DNA of 38,982 nt from Candidatus Methylomicrobium oryzae (GCF_016745425.1 NZ_JAERVK010000013.1:131295-170276); one strand, 5' to 3'; positions 8,087-17,925 are shown, counted from the first letter of the stretch. A program made the numbers and translations. The notes: a model not told the origin generated them from the sequence alone.

Positions 8087-8386
8087 TTAATCCAAATAAT
8101 CCTCGAAATCGATGTCATCGGGGTTGCGCCGATGCTCATCCAGATCGGTGTAGCCCAGATCGTCGTCTTCGAGGTCGTCGAAAGGCGCGCTCCAGTCTTC
8201 CGGTTCTTCAATATAGTCGAAGGTCGAATTATACCAGCTCTCATGGTCGTATTCGCCGATGTCGCCGTCCAGATACTGGACCTCGATCGAATCTTCACCT
8301 TCCTCGATGTTGATGACCTTGAAAGTCAGATTGTTTTCCAAATCTTTGTACCAGTTTCCGACGATAGGATCTGCCACGGTTGCCAT
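8087..8386 (-). CDS. Small acidic protein, DUF6763-like
   Basis: A 99-residue protein starting MATVADPIVGNWYKDLE. The start at 8384-8386 is chosen because GGAGG (8395-8399) lies at ideal distance; the same frame is open further upstream to 8476, but that stretch is the structured leader. The first 60 residues form a small beta-rich unit (GNWYKDLENNLTFKVINIEE ... VQYLDGDIGEYD). The C-terminal third is dominated by Asp and Glu (EDWSAPFDDLEDDDLGYTDLDEHRR). The composition suggests a protein that binds a basic partner or metal, but this is speculation. It is the first gene of the operon with the ATPase, metA and guaD. The family assignment is from memory of the N-terminal pattern. Confidence 0.72.
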   Translation of the reverse strand: MATVADPIVGNWYKDLENNLTFKVINIEEGEDSIEVQYLDGDIGEYDHESWYNSTFDYIEEPEDWSAPFDDLEDDDLGYTDLDEHRRNPDDIDFEDYLD

Positions 8387-8428
8387 AAGAGTTACCTCCG
8401 ATAAATTAAGTTTGTGCTGTAGGGGATG

Positions 8429-8539
8429 AAAAAACGGCAGGATTTCAATCGCGCTCCTAACCGACAGCGCAATCATCGTTCCGTTGATGACGATATGGAT
8501 GCGTCCTGCCCGGCTTCAGTTCAACCGGACCGACAGTTT
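8429..8539 (-). ncRNA. Structured leader RNA ending in a terminator-like stem
   Basis: Minus-strand RNA expected from the promoter at 8546-8574. In transcript order it holds a hairpin CCGGTT/AAgCCGG (8510-8529). Next, GGCAGGA (8504-8510) pairs with TCCTGCC (8436-8442) and closes two inner hairpins: GTCATC/GATGAT around an AACGGAAC loop, and GCGCT/AGCGC. The last arm is followed by one G and six U (8429-8434). A multi-branch element whose closing stem is directly followed by a U-run suggests a terminator-type riboswitch or attenuator for the metA operon. Alternatively, it is a small RNA of about 110 nt that ends there. I do not recognise a known riboswitch class. The structure was found by eye and not folded computationally. 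Confidence 0.45.
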
Positions 8540-8545
8540 CGGTAG

Positions 8546-8574
8546 TTATAGAGGAAGTGCCGCTTTCTTGCAAG
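8546..8574 (-). promoter_or_regulatory. Sigma70 promoter of the DUF6763-ATPase-metA-guaD operon
   Basis: On the minus strand, TTGCAA (8569-8574) is followed after 17 bases by TATAAC (8546-8551), each one or two bases from consensus. Initiation near 8539 gives a leader of about 150 nt before the ATG at 8386. The promoter is divergent from yjgR. Confidence 0.65.
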
Positions 8575-8590
8575 ATGGGCCTGTGCTAGG

Positions 8591-10099
8591 ATGCGTAAAC
8601 TCATGACTCTTCACAGCGGGCTTCGCATGCAGGAATTATTTATCGGCGGACAGAACGGCGTCAAGGTCTTCTTGAATGCCGCGATGGGCAATCGCCACGG
8701 GCTGATTTCCGGCGCGACCGGAACCGGCAAGACCGTTACCCTGCAGGTCCTGGCCGAAGGCTTTTCAAAAATAGGCGTGCCGGTGTTTCTGGCCGACATC
8801 AAGGGAGACCTGTCCGGGATCGCGCTGCCTGGCCAAATCAATGACAAAATCAGCGAGCGGTTACAGCAGGCCGGTCTCGAAGGTTTCCAGCCGCGCGGCA
8901 ATCCGGCGGTGTTCTGGGACGTGTTCGGCAAGACCGGCCATCCGGTCCGCACCACGATCGCCGAGATCGGCCCGCTGTTGCTCGGTAATCTGCTGGAGTT
9001 GAACGATACGCAAAGCGGCGTCTTGTACAGCGCCTTCAAAATCGCCGACGACAACGGGATGCTGCTGCTCGATCTGAAAGACTTGCGCGCGCTTTTGACC
9101 TGGATGGGCGAGCATGCGAAGGCATTGCAGGCCGAATACGGCACGATCGCGTCGGCGAGCCTGGGGGCGATTCAGCGGCAGCTCCTGGTGCTGGAACAGC
9201 AGGGTGCCGAACACTTCTTCGGCGAACCGGCGCTGAATCTCGAAGACATCATGAAAACCGACTTTTCCGGCAACGGCGTGATCAGCCTGCTCGATGCGAC
9301 CGAACTGGCCAACAAATCGCCGCGTCTGTATGCGACCTTTCTGCTCTGGCTTTCGGCCGAACTGTACGAGAACCTGCCCGAAGCCGGCGATGCCGACCGA
9401 CCGAAGCTGGTGCTGTTCTTCGACGAGGCGCATTTGATGTTCGATCAGGCGCCGAAAACGCTGATCGATAAGATCGAGCAGATCGTCCGGCTGATTCGCT
9501 CGAAAGGCGTCGGAGTTTATTTCATCAGTCAGAGCCCGCTCGACATTCCGGAGGAGATTCTCGGCCAGCTCGGGCTCAAGATCCAGCATGCGCTGCGGGC
9601 GTTTACGCCGAAAGACCAGGCGGCTGTCAAAAGCGTCGCGGGTACTTTCCGCGCCAATCCTTCCCTCGCTACCGAAACCGCGATACTGGAACTGAAAAAA
9701 GGCGAGGCGCTGGTGTCGGTACTGGACAAAGACGGCGCTCCAATCCCGGTCGAGCGCGTTTTGATCCGGCCGCCCGAATCGCAGATCGGGCCTTTAACCG
9801 CGGAGCAGCGCCGGGAAATGCTGAACCGCTCGCCCTTCAAGGGGCGCTATGAACAGGCCGTCGACCGCGAGTCCGCTTACGAAATGCTCAAACAGAAAGC
9901 GCAATTGGCCAGCGCGGAAGATTTGCGGGACATTTCCGACAGGATCGGCGGCAAACGCTCCGCTCCCGCACGTCAGCCGCGCAGCCGCGAATCGGCGACC
10001 GAAGCACTGCTCAAAAGCGCTGCGAGAAGCATTGGCAGCCAGGTCGGACGGCAGATCGTGCGCGGGGTGCTGGGTTCTTTGCTGGGCGGTCGTCGTTGA
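8591..10099 (+). CDS. yjgR: YjgR-type HerA-like ATPase (DUF853)
   Basis: A 502-residue ATPase resembling E. coli YjgR over its full length. Walker A is GATGTGKT at 41-48. Walker B is in [12 protein letters not shown], and the arginine-rich sensor segment is in [21 protein letters not shown]. The family tail [15 protein letters not shown] is present. HerA/FtsK-like ATPases of this type are cytoplasmic; the YjgR role is not well defined. ATG 8591 is preceded only weakly by a ribosome site. In-frame ATGs at 8603 (AGGA about 11 bases upstream) and 8627 are alternatives, the last matching the usual family start closely. The gene is divergent from the metA operon. Confidence 0.87.
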   Translation: MRKLMTLHSGLRMQELFIGGQNGVKVFLNAAMGNRHGLISGATGTGKTVTLQVLAEGFSKIGVPVFLADIKGDLSGIALPGQINDKISERLQQAGLEGFQPRGNPAVFWDVFGKTGHPVRTTIAEIGPLLLGNLLELNDTQSGVLYSAFKIADDNGMLLLDLKDLRALLTWMGEHAKALQAEYGTIASASLGAIQRQLLVLEQQGAEHFFGEPALNLEDIMKTDFSGNGVISLLDATELANKSPRLYATFLLWLSAELYENLPEAGDADRPKLVLFFDEAHLMFDQAPKTLIDKIEQIVRLIRSKGVGVYFISQSPLDIPEEILGQLGLKIQHALRAFTPKDQAAVKSVAGTFRANPSLATETAILELKKGEALVSVLDKDGAPIPVERVLIRPPESQIGPLTAEQRREMLNRSPFKGRYEQAVDRESAYEMLKQKAQLASAEDLRDISDRIGGKRSAPARQPRSRESATEALLKSAARSIGSQVGRQIVRGVLGSLLGGRR

Positions 10100-10147
10100 G
10101 CCATGGTTTGATAGCTCCCGCAACCCAGGTTAACAGGCTCAGCCGAA

Positions 10148-10217
10148 GTAGGGTACGCTGCGCGTACCTTTTTGAATTTTAACGCTTCCGTCAAACGGTA
10201 CGCGCAGCGTACCCTAC
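10148..10217. repeat. REP-like palindromic element, copy 1
   Basis: Two 21-base arms (10148-10168 and 10197-10217) are perfect inverted copies beginning GTAGGGTACGCTGC, with a 28-base AT-rich spacer. Each arm also contains its own small palindrome (GGTACGC.GCGTACC). A second copy lies at 16224-16297. This is the layout of paired REP (BIME-like) elements mobilised by RAYT transposases. No transposase is in the window. Confidence 0.8.
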
Positions 10218-10244
10218 GCAAAAAGGAATTCGCCCACTTACTGC

Positions 10245-11213
10245 ATGAAAACACTGTATCCAGAGATTAATCCCAACCGAACTTTTTATCTTGAAACCGG
10301 CAGTCCGCATTCGGTTTACGTCGAGGAAAGCGGCAATCCGGGCGGTATTCCGGTGATTTTCCTGCACGGCGGCCCGTGTTCCGGCACTAAGCCCGATCAC
10401 CGGCGTTTTTTCGATCCCGAACGCTACCGGATCATTCTGTTCGACCAGCGCGGCTGCGGCCAGTCGAAGCCGTTCGGCGCAATCGGCAACAACACCACGC
10501 AGGATCTGATCGATGACATGGAGCGGATTCGCACGCAGTTGCACATCGATCAATGGCTGTTGTTCGGCGGTTCCTGGGGCGCTGCGCTGGCGCTGCTGTA
10601 TGCCCAGCAGCATCCGGAGCGCGTGCTCGGAATGATCCTGCGCGGCGTCTTTCTGGCTCGGCAGACGGATATGGACTGGTTTCTGAAAAACGGCGCGGGG
10701 AAAATCTATCCTGAGCAATGGCAACGCCTCTATGAAAGCGTGCCTTCGCGCGACCGGATCAATCTGCTGCAGGGACTCTGCCATGCGATTACGGGCGAGG
10801 ATGAGGTTGCCCGGCGCCGGGTTGCGCGCGAATGGTCGGCCTGGGGCGGGCAGGTGGCGCTCGGCAATGCTTTTCAGGCGGAGGAAAACAGCCATGTGAC
10901 CGAGCAGATGGTTCAGCAGGCGGCGATGGAACTGCATTATGCAGAGCACGGCTATTTTATCGAGGAAAACCGGATTCTGGACCACTGCGATCAACTGCAG
11001 GACATTCCCACCGTGATCATTCACGGCCGCAACGATCTGGTCTGCCCGATCGAAGCTGCGTTCAGCCTGTACCGTGCGCTGCCCGGCGCCGAGATGATCG
11101 TACTGCCCAACGCCGGCCACATTGCCCAGAGCGAGGAAATGATCGACGCCTTGGTATCCGCCACCGACCGGTTTGCGGAGCGGCTCGCGGCCTCTGCCGC
11201 GGTCGGCGTGTAA
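10245..11213 (+). CDS. pip: Proline iminopeptidase (alpha/beta hydrolase, S33)
   Basis: A 322-residue cytoplasmic peptidase that removes N-terminal proline from peptides. Family marks are HGGPCSG (oxyanion region, about residue 40), DQRGCGQSKP, the nucleophile Ser in GGSWG (about 108-112), acid Asp in HGRNDLVCP (about 264) and His in NAGHIAQ (about 290). Length and order match Pip. It starts about 27 bases after a REP-like element. The nearest purine-rich site (AAAAGGAA) is rather far from the ATG, so the start is less certain than the family call. It is followed after 12 bases by ubiX on the same strand. Confidence 0.9.
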   Translation: MKTLYPEINPNRTFYLETGSPHSVYVEESGNPGGIPVIFLHGGPCSGTKPDHRRFFDPERYRIILFDQRGCGQSKPFGAIGNNTTQDLIDDMERIRTQLHIDQWLLFGGSWGAALALLYAQQHPERVLGMILRGVFLARQTDMDWFLKNGAGKIYPEQWQRLYESVPSRDRINLLQGLCHAITGEDEVARRRVAREWSAWGGQVALGNAFQAEENSHVTEQMVQQAAMELHYAEHGYFIEENRILDHCDQLQDIPTVIIHGRNDLVCPIEAAFSLYRALPGAEMIVLPNAGHIAQSEEMIDALVSATDRFAERLAASAAVGV

Positions 11214-11225
11214 GAGGAGAGCCGG

Positions 11226-11798
11226 ATGCGGAAAAAACGCTTGATCATTGCGATGACCGGCGCCACCGGCGCGGTTTACGGGGTCAGAATGCTGCAGCAT
11301 CTCAAACCGCAGCCGGAATGGGAAACGCATCTGGTGGTCTCGGATGCGGGGGTCGTGAACCTGAAGCACGAGATGGACATGAAACGCGCCGATTTAAGCC
11401 GTCTCGCCGATGTGACGCACGGAATCGGCGACATCGCCGCGACCATCGCGAGCGGCGGCTTCAAGACCGAGGGGATGATCATTGCGCCGTGCTCGATGAA
11501 GACGCTGGCCGCGGTCGCGCACGGCTTCGGCGACAACCTGATCTCCCGCGCCGCGGACGTAGTGCTGAAGGAAAGGCGGCGCCTGGTGATCATGCCGCGC
11601 GAAACACCGCTGAACCTGATGCATATTCGAAACATGGCGACGGTCACCGAGATGGGCGGCATCATGTTTCCGCCGATGCCCGCTTTTTACAGTAAATCGG
11701 ACTCGTTGGCGGAAATGGTGAATGAGACGGTTGGGCGGGTGCTTGATATGTTTGGGGTGGATGTGGAGGGGTTGTATACGCCTTGGGAAGGGTTGTAG
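11226..11798 (+). CDS. ubiX: Flavin prenyltransferase UbiX
   Basis: A 190-residue enzyme that prenylates FMN to make the cofactor of UbiD-type decarboxylases in ubiquinone synthesis. The flavoprotein fold starts with RLIIAMTGATGAVYG. MIIAPCSMKTLAAVAHGFGDNLISRAADVVLKERR carries the FMN/dimethylallyl-phosphate site, and VIMPRETPLNLMHIRNM with GGIMFPPMPAFY follows. Length is standard. GAGGAGAGCCGG just before ATG 11226 provides a ribosome site, and the gene is close behind pip, so the two likely share a transcript. The 176-bp gap after it (11799-11974), which separates it from the convergent DUF3999 gene, shows no site I can support. Confidence 0.93.
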   Translation: MRKKRLIIAMTGATGAVYGVRMLQHLKPQPEWETHLVVSDAGVVNLKHEMDMKRADLSRLADVTHGIGDIAATIASGGFKTEGMIIAPCSMKTLAAVAHGFGDNLISRAADVVLKERRRLVIMPRETPLNLMHIRNMATVTEMGGIMFPPMPAFYSKSDSLAEMVNETVGRVLDMFGVDVEGLYTPWEGL

Positions 11799-11974
11799 TT
11801 ACGATTTTGAGTGACGCCGATCAGACCGGGACGTGCCGATCGGAGTATTGCGCAGTGTGCGCTTAATCAATTCTTTGTTTCGCTATCGCGAAGCCGAATT
11901 TACATGGAGTTCTCGGATAAGACGCTCCGCCCAGGCGCGAAAATTGAGGCGGCTGACGATTATGTCCCGCGCTC

Positions 11975-13345
11975 CTATTCACGAGGAAGCTCCTCAACCC
12001 GCCTCCCAACCCGCACCAAACTCCAAACCAAAACCAATACCGCAATTACCGCAGCGAGCATAAGAAACAGTTTGCTGTTTAGAATGCCGACCCAATCCAG
12101 TGATTCCGGCTCGGCGGGCGCCGCCGTTTCCGGTCCCAGGGCAGCCGGCGTCCGGGCATAACCCCTGCACAGCACTTCCTGGATCGGTCCGGTTTCGTAG
12201 CGGGGAGGCTTGGCATTCCGCGCGCCGTAGCGAAGATGGTAGCGGGTGTTCGGCGAGGGTAAAAACAATAAGTTGTAGCCGTTTCCGATACCGGTTACCG
12301 AACGGATCGGCAGGGGAGGATTATCCGCGTTTTCGATAACGATCCGATAGATGTCCCGGCGTTGTTCGGGGAACGGCAGCGTGAGCGGTTCGCGGCTGAA
12401 TTCGCGGAAATGCACCGATTCCAGCGTCGCCGAACCGACGTCTTGCCAACCGCTTTCGATGCCCTTTTTATAGGGGACGCGCACAGTGGCCGGCCGGTTG
12501 AAATTTCGCGCCGTCGTTTCCAGCCGGAATCCGGTCAGCGGTTCCCGCGAGCCGGTCACGTCGATCAGGGTGGTATGCGTTTCCGGCTCTTCCTTGACGG
12601 TGAAACGTTGGGAATAGTCGAATTTTTTCTCGGTTTCGGGCTGCACCTCGCTGTGTTCGTGCCAAAAATCGACACGGTCGATTTTTAGCGGTATGCGCTG
12701 CAGGCGTTGCGAATCGACGACGATGTGCTCGTTTTTGCCGCCGCTGCCGCGTGCCGTCTCGATAGTTTGGGACCAGGCCGTCGCGCTGGCCGGCGCCGCC
12801 TCCTGAACGACGACTTTGAATTGGCGGAAAGTATTTTTCGGCAGCACGATGTCGCGCTGATCGAATTGCAGATAAGCCGAATAGTCGAAGATCGTCGCGT
12901 TTTGTACGAGCGGCGTCCAGTGCGTGCCGTCGTCGGAGCCGAAAACGTCGATACGGTGCTCGTAATTTTTGACCGGCGTATGGACCGTCAATCCGTCGGC
13001 GTTTTCGGAAGCTTTTTCCAGATCGTAGTAGACCTCGATCGAATTTTTGACCTTATTGACCGCTTTCAGTTTTCCATTGAAGTTTTGGCGGCTGGTCAGC
13101 GTTTTCGACTCGGCGGCTTTTTCCAGCAGGTAGGGCGTTTCGGTGCCGTTCTGGTCGACGATGCGAATATCCGGAAAACCGTCGCGGGCCGCTGCGTAGA
13201 TACGGCTGTCCAACGGTACCGCCAACAAAACTTCGCCGGTTTCGGCTTTCCATTCGACCGGGCGGGAAAAACGGTAACCCGTTTCCGCGCCGGCAGCGAG
13301 CGCGGTCAGCAGTAAAACGCAGAACAGGGTCTTGCGGGCATTCAT
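11975..13345 (-). CDS. DUF3999 family membrane-anchored periplasmic protein
   Basis: A 456-residue protein with a signal peptide ([20 protein letters not shown]) and a long beta-rich extracytoplasmic region. Near the C-terminus is one membrane helix ([19 protein letters not shown], about 423-442) and a basic tail. F5/8-type patterns ([15 protein letters not shown]) suggest a carbohydrate- or ligand-binding fold. The DUF3999 assignment rests on this architecture and on the neighbouring gene. Its ATG overlaps the DUF2339 stop by four bases (13342-13345), so the two are coupled, and DUF2339/DUF3999 pairs are a known neighbourhood. Function of the pair is unknown; an envelope role is likely. Confidence 0.85.
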   Translation of the reverse strand: MNARKTLFCVLLLTALAAGAETGYRFSRPVEWKAETGEVLLAVPLDSRIYAAARDGFPDIRIVDQNGTETPYLLEKAAESKTLTSRQNFNGKLKAVNKVKNSIEVYYDLEKASENADGLTVHTPVKNYEHRIDVFGSDDGTHWTPLVQNATIFDYSAYLQFDQRDIVLPKNTFRQFKVVVQEAAPASATAWSQTIETARGSGGKNEHIVVDSQRLQRIPLKIDRVDFWHEHSEVQPETEKKFDYSQRFTVKEEPETHTTLIDVTGSREPLTGFRLETTARNFNRPATVRVPYKKGIESGWQDVGSATLESVHFREFSREPLTLPFPEQRRDIYRIVIENADNPPLPIRSVTGIGNGYNLLFLPSPNTRYHLRYGARNAKPPRYETGPIQEVLCRGYARTPAALGPETAAPAEPESLDWVGILNSKLFLMLAAVIAVLVLVWSLVRVGRRVEELPRE

Positions 13346-15873
13346 GATGGCTTCTCCGGCGTTTTGACCATAAAGTTTTGTTGATAACGCATGTAAGCGA
13401 AAGAACCGATCAACGTCAACAAACCCAGCAGGATGAAGGCGACAATCCGGTAGATTTGTTCGAGCCGTGCCAGATCGACAAAAAAGACTTTCCAGGCGAC
13501 CACGCCGAATAGAATCAACCCCGTCAACCGCAAAGCGCGAAGCTTTTTTTGAATGCCGAAATAGATCAGGTTAAGAGCGAAAAGCGACCAAAGTATCGAA
13601 ATCCCTCCCGAGCGCAAGCCCGGAACATAGGCATGAAGCAGCGAATTGGTTTCGAGCGACAGAAACACGAACAGCAGCGCTAAGGCCGCGGCTCCGAACA
13701 GGGGGCGCATGTGCCCGGCATCGGCGGCAGGCCAACGCCGAAAGGCAAAGGCGAGAAAGACGATGATCAGGCCGAAGTCCAGTAGGCGCATCAGTCCTGC
13801 GATGAAAGAATAGTCTCCCGTGTACAGAATCGTCCAGGCCCGTTCGCCGTTCCAGACATCGCCGGCGGCCAGATTCCAACTGGCCAGATCGAAGAAAATC
13901 AACTTCAACAGCACCACGGCAAGCAGCCATTGCAGACCCGTCAACATCGCCGGAAGCGAACGCTTGAGGTACGCGGTGGCGAGCAGATAGGCCAGCGCCA
14001 GCCAAAGTAAGGTGAGCACCGGTGGACGCAAGGGAGGAAACAAATAGCCCAGGCTGCGATAAAGCTCCAGTTGCAGAAACACGAACAACATTCCCAAAGC
14101 GAAAACCAGCAGGGCCGCCAGGGCTCCGTCCGGTTTTAGCCAGGGCTTGATGTCGTTATCCGCATCCAGAGAAAGCGAAGCGGCTTCCGGCGGTTTTTCC
14201 GTCAACTTGAAAGCGAGACCGAGCGAGCCGATCGGTATGCCGAAGCTGACCAGCCGTTCGATCAAGCCAAGCAGAAAGACGGAGAACGGTATATCGGCAT
14301 CAAGGCCCCTGCCGTATTGGTTCGGCAGGTCGGCAAAACAAAAGCGTATGAGAACGATCGCGTAAAGCAAATAAGCCAGTTGACGTAAAAATTCGCTGCG
14401 CAATTTGCCGGAAAGCCAGAGCATGGTCAGAGCCTGTAACGACCAGCTGACGGTGATCCATTGCCGCGAGAGCATCAACGGCAAGCTGATGCTGATGAAA
14501 AAGGCCGCGAGCGCGATAAAACAGAGCAGGAGTTCGCGGTCCAAAATTCGCCGTACCAGGCAGTAATAAACGTGCCCGACGTAATAAACCGCGACGCCGA
14601 GGCTGACGGCCGCTACCCAGATTTGGCCGTATTGGTCTTTGACCAGCGGGTAGGCAACGCCGAAATAAATAGCGGCGTTGATGATCAGCGCCAGCAGGTC
14701 GAGCAGATTGGAACGCGTGCCTCTGACCAGGCTAGTCAAAAACACCATCGTCGAGTAAAGAACGAAAAAGGCGGTCAAAAACAGCATGACCGTCCGGAAG
14801 TCGGCCGGCGTCGATTTTTGCAAGGCCCCCAGGAACAGCGCGTAATTGAAGAAAAAGCTCAAAAAATTCAGCAGATACCATTTCTTGTAGGTATTGATGC
14901 CCAAAAGGCCGATGCCGAGCAGAAGCATGTAGCTGAACAGGCCGGGCAGGTTGACCGTGCCGGTGGATAGCAGGATCGGTGTGCAATAACCGCCGATGAT
15001 CGCGAAAATTGCCACCAGCATCGATTCCAGCCTGACCGCCAGCGTGCACGCGGCGGCGGTGACGAGCGCCATCAACGGAAAAGCGGCGACGGCGCCGAGT
15101 AAATGGTAAAAACTGAAAGCGGCGAACACGCTGAAATAGAGCACCGCGATGCCGCCGCCGAGCAGCCCCTGACTGAGTAAGTGGTAACGTCCGCCGACCA
15201 CGCGAGTGCCGCCGATGATCATACCGACACCGGCCAAAGTGGACAGCGCTACACGCGCCTCTTCACCGAGCAGCCCGTTATCGATCGAATATTTGAGGAA
15301 GAAAGCGATACCGGTGAGCAGAATCAGGATGCCGAGGCGCAGCAGCCAGTTGCTGGCTATGGCGTATTCCACCGATACGTTTGCGGGGCGATGGCCTTCG
15401 CCGACGATGATCCAGTTCCAGATTTGTTGCAGGATTTCTTTCGCGGCCAGTTCGAAGCGGCTCGGCTGATGGGATTCCCAGGACGTATCGTACCAGCCGG
15501 CGGTGTCGTACGCGGGCTGCACACCTTCCCGGTGAATGGTTTCCTCTTCATGGAGGCTTTCCTCCGGGCGGTTCCTTTCCTCTGCGGCGATGCTCTCTTC
15601 TTCGATCCGCGCCGAGGGCGGTTCGAACGAGGGAGGTTCGGCGGCAATTGCCGTAGCCAGGGTATCGGCGGTCGGCGGCGAAACGGCAAAGCGACTTGGC
15701 AATTCGGCAAGCGCGGATTCGATTCTGGCCAGGGTGTTCGCAATGTCGTGCATCTGCTCTTGCTGCCGCCGTACGGAGGCGCCCGTCTTAAAGACCGTTA
15801 TCGCCGCGGCAAGCAAAACGACGCACGATACCGGGACGGCAAAAAACAAGATAAATCCGAAGAAATCGTTCAT
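13342..15873 (-). CDS. DUF2339 polytopic membrane protein
   Basis: An 843-residue inner-membrane protein. The start at ATG 15871-15873 is chosen because GAGGAG lies six bases upstream, although the frame is open nine codons further. After one N-terminal helix ([22 protein letters not shown]) there is a soluble coiled-coil-like stretch ([24 protein letters not shown]). A Glu/Pro-rich linker to about residue 140 follows, then some 20 or more closely packed hydrophobic helices to the C-terminus ([24 protein letters not shown]). This plan is that of the DUF2339 family. Coupled by overlap to DUF3999. No catalytic motif is evident. Confidence 0.87.
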   Translation of the reverse strand: MNDFFGFILFFAVPVSCVVLLAAAITVFKTGASVRRQQEQMHDIANTLARIESALAELPSRFAVSPPTADTLATAIAAEPPSFEPPSARIEEESIAAEERNRPEESLHEEETIHREGVQPAYDTAGWYDTSWESHQPSRFELAAKEILQQIWNWIIVGEGHRPANVSVEYAIASNWLLRLGILILLTGIAFFLKYSIDNGLLGEEARVALSTLAGVGMIIGGTRVVGGRYHLLSQGLLGGGIAVLYFSVFAAFSFYHLLGAVAAFPLMALVTAAACTLAVRLESMLVAIFAIIGGYCTPILLSTGTVNLPGLFSYMLLLGIGLLGINTYKKWYLLNFLSFFFNYALFLGALQKSTPADFRTVMLFLTAFFVLYSTMVFLTSLVRGTRSNLLDLLALIINAAIYFGVAYPLVKDQYGQIWVAAVSLGVAVYYVGHVYYCLVRRILDRELLLCFIALAAFFISISLPLMLSRQWITVSWSLQALTMLWLSGKLRSEFLRQLAYLLYAIVLIRFCFADLPNQYGRGLDADIPFSVFLLGLIERLVSFGIPIGSLGLAFKLTEKPPEAASLSLDADNDIKPWLKPDGALAALLVFALGMLFVFLQLELYRSLGYLFPPLRPPVLTLLWLALAYLLATAYLKRSLPAMLTGLQWLLAVVLLKLIFFDLASWNLAAGDVWNGERAWTILYTGDYSFIAGLMRLLDFGLIIVFLAFAFRRWPAADAGHMRPLFGAAALALLFVFLSLETNSLLHAYVPGLRSGGISILWSLFALNLIYFGIQKKLRALRLTGLILFGVVAWKVFFVDLARLEQIYRIVAFILLGLLTLIGSFAYMRYQQNFMVKTPEKPS

Positions 15874-16223
15874 CAATAACTCCTCATCATTGCATGGCAC
15901 GGTCGGGCGGAAGCCATTGCGGATCGCCTGCGGCGGGCAAGGGGCAATACTCTTGGCGCATTTCTTCAGGAAAGGCCAAGTTTTACGGCTACCGATTCAT
16001 AGCCGGTAGAAGATGCGTTTTTTCAATCGGTGGCATAAAGCTTAAATGTTGCGAAACGTTATGTCGGGATTATGGTACATGATATAGGGGCATAGAAAAT
16101 ACGGAAAATATTCGAGCAAACTTACAATCGGACTCGCTCGCGGCGACGGTCGACGAAACGGTCGGCAAGTGCTGGACTTTCGGCGTGAAGGTCGGAAGTT
16201 TGTATATGCCCCTGAGAGAAATT

Positions 16224-16297
16224 GTAGGGTACGCTGCGCGTACCTTTTTAACTTTATCTCATAACGCCGCAGAAAAGGTACGCATAGCGTACCCTAC
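16224..16297. repeat. REP-like palindromic element, copy 2
   Basis: The same arms as the element at 10148: left arm 16224-16244 identical in all 21 bases, right arm 16277-16297 differing in two bases (CAT for CGC in the middle), with a different 32-base spacer. The right arm contains the stop codon (16294-16296) of the TPR gene on the minus strand. The rest of the 15874-16293 gap shows no gene I can support. Confidence 0.8.
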
Positions 16298-17898
16298 ATA
16301 TCCGAGGGTTTCATATCGAATGCGACGCAGACTCGTTCCTGATCCGACTGAAACGGAATCGTTCTGTGAAAGAGGGAAGAGGGGAACAGCACTAGGTCGC
16401 CGACCTGCTGGTCGACGATCCGGCTCGGAAAATGGTCGTGCAATCTCGGATAGTCGTCGCCGTCGGTGCTGTACTCGAAGCTGCCTTCATGGCCCTGCTG
16501 TTTATCCGGCAGCTTCAGGTAGACGCAGCCGCTGATCCAGCCTTCTTCGTGGATATGGGAAGTCAGGTAGCCGCCCTGATTCATCCGCAAATACCAGGAG
16601 CTGGCGAATTCGATCCGGCGCGGAAACGCGCGGATGATTTCCTCGCGGCTCGCGGCAAAATGCTGCCGGTATTCCATCACCTTTTGCCGAAGCAGCGCGG
16701 CCAGTTTCTGGAACGAGGGTTCGGAGCGCAGTAATAAGTTTCCGGCGGACTGCATCCCGTAATAGAGCCTTCCCTGTTTCCGTTCGGCGATCGCCAGATG
16801 CCGGATATCCTCCAGGAGTTCCTGCAGCAGCGGGCTTTCGGCTGCGGCCAGTTCTTCGATTCGGGTATGCAGCACGTAGTCCATCGGCTGCTTACAGAAG
16901 TTATAGCTGTTCGGCGCTTCGAAATTGGCCGCGTAGTGGGCCGCCAGCGTGCCGAGCAGTATCGAACGGTGTGGGGCGGTGGCCGCCAGCTCGTCGAAGC
17001 GCTGTTTGAAGCATTCGAATTGGCCGGTTTTGTACAGGCATTGCAGCGACCGCTCTTTGCTGTCCGCAAAATCGGAGGCATCGAAATGGGGAATCGCCTC
17101 GTTCAGACGTCCTGCCAGGCAAAGCGTTTCGCCGAGATTGTAGCGGGCGCGGCCGTGCTCGGGCTGCGCTGTTAACGCCTGCTCATAGCAACGTACCGCT
17201 TCTTCCATCTCGCCGCGGTCGCGCAAGGTTTCGCCGAGCGAATTCCAGGCATCGGCGAACTGCGGGTCCAGATTCACCGCTTCCTTAAACTCGGCTACCG
17301 CTTCCTGATGACGACCCAGCCCGTACAGCACGGTTCCGAGGTTGAAACGGCCTCGGGCATCGGCATGAATCACCAATGCCTGGCGATAGCATTGCTCGGC
17401 TTCTTCCAGTTTTCCCTGCTGCTGCAGCACGGTGCCGAGATTGCCGTGCGCTTCGAAAAAGCGCGGTTCCAGATCAGCGGCCTTTTGATAATGCAGCGCC
17501 GCTTCCTTCAGAAAGCCCTGGCCTTGCAGCAGTGTTCCGAGATTGAAATGGGCGGACGGCAAGGCCGGTTTCAACTGCAGCGCCTTACGGTAACTGGCGA
17601 CTGCGGCTTTCGGATCGTTCAGCTGCGTTTGCAGCACCCCCAGATTGAAATGAATTTCGGCGATAGTCGGATCGATCGCCAGCAGCTTCCGGAAACTGGC
17701 CGCCGCTTCTTTCAATTTTCCCTGCTGCTGCTGGCAAAGGCCGATCACATTGTACAGTACCGGCGCTTTCGGATAAGCCGCGAGCAGCGATTGCGCCATC
17801 AGTTCGGCCTGCGGCAGTCGGCCGCTTTGATAAAGCTGATGAAGCGCCTGCAGTTCGGCAGGTTGGGGCTGTTTTGAGGGCTTCGGTTGGGATTTCAC
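16294..17898 (-). CDS. TPR protein with C-terminal 2OG-Fe(II) oxygenase-like domain
   Basis: A 534-residue protein. Residues about 12-285 form roughly eight tetratricopeptide repeats (FNLGVLQTQLNDPKAAVASY, FNLGTLLQGQGFLKEAALHY and so on). The C-terminal part (about 330-534) resembles the 2OG-FeII_Oxy_5 family. Candidate iron ligands are H448/H450/E451 in SHIHEEGW and H511 in FPSSLFHRTIPF, with R522 in ERVCVAF as a 2-oxoglutarate anchor; SGCVYLKLP is the usual core strand. It starts with GTG 17898, 27 bases after the pqqE stop, so it probably shares the pqqDE transcript. Peptide or protein hydroxylation would be the expected chemistry; the substrate is unknown. Its stop codon falls inside a REP-like element, so the tail may have been reshaped by insertion. 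Confidence 0.82.
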   Translation of the reverse strand: MKSQPKPSKQPQPAELQALHQLYQSGRLPQAELMAQSLLAAYPKAPVLYNVIGLCQQQQGKLKEAAASFRKLLAIDPTIAEIHFNLGVLQTQLNDPKAAVASYRKALQLKPALPSAHFNLGTLLQGQGFLKEAALHYQKAADLEPRFFEAHGNLGTVLQQQGKLEEAEQCYRQALVIHADARGRFNLGTVLYGLGRHQEAVAEFKEAVNLDPQFADAWNSLGETLRDRGEMEEAVRCYEQALTAQPEHGRARYNLGETLCLAGRLNEAIPHFDASDFADSKERSLQCLYKTGQFECFKQRFDELAATAPHRSILLGTLAAHYAANFEAPNSYNFCKQPMDYVLHTRIEELAAAESPLLQELLEDIRHLAIAERKQGRLYYGMQSAGNLLLRSEPSFQKLAALLRQKVMEYRQHFAASREEIIRAFPRRIEFASSWYLRMNQGGYLTSHIHEEGWISGCVYLKLPDKQQGHEGSFEYSTDGDDYPRLHDHFPSRIVDQQVGDLVLFPSSLFHRTIPFQSDQERVCVAFDMKPSDM

Positions 17899-17925
17899 GG
17901 GAATCTGCTTTAACGTTGCGAACGG

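Noticed and set aside
7295-8404. 369-codon plus-strand open frame opposite the ATPase and acidic protein
   Set aside because: The minus-strand genes have a P-loop, ribosome sites and operon overlaps; the plus frame shows no motif.
8436-8510. mini-ykkC or SAM riboswitch identity for the structured leader
   Set aside because: One ACGG-containing loop is present, but I could not match the paired hairpins or conserved core of any known class.
10191-11369. Long minus-strand open frame (392 codons) opposite pip and ubiX
   Set aside because: It lies antisense to two well-recognised genes and has His/Arg-rich content typical of a reverse-frame shadow in GC-rich DNA.
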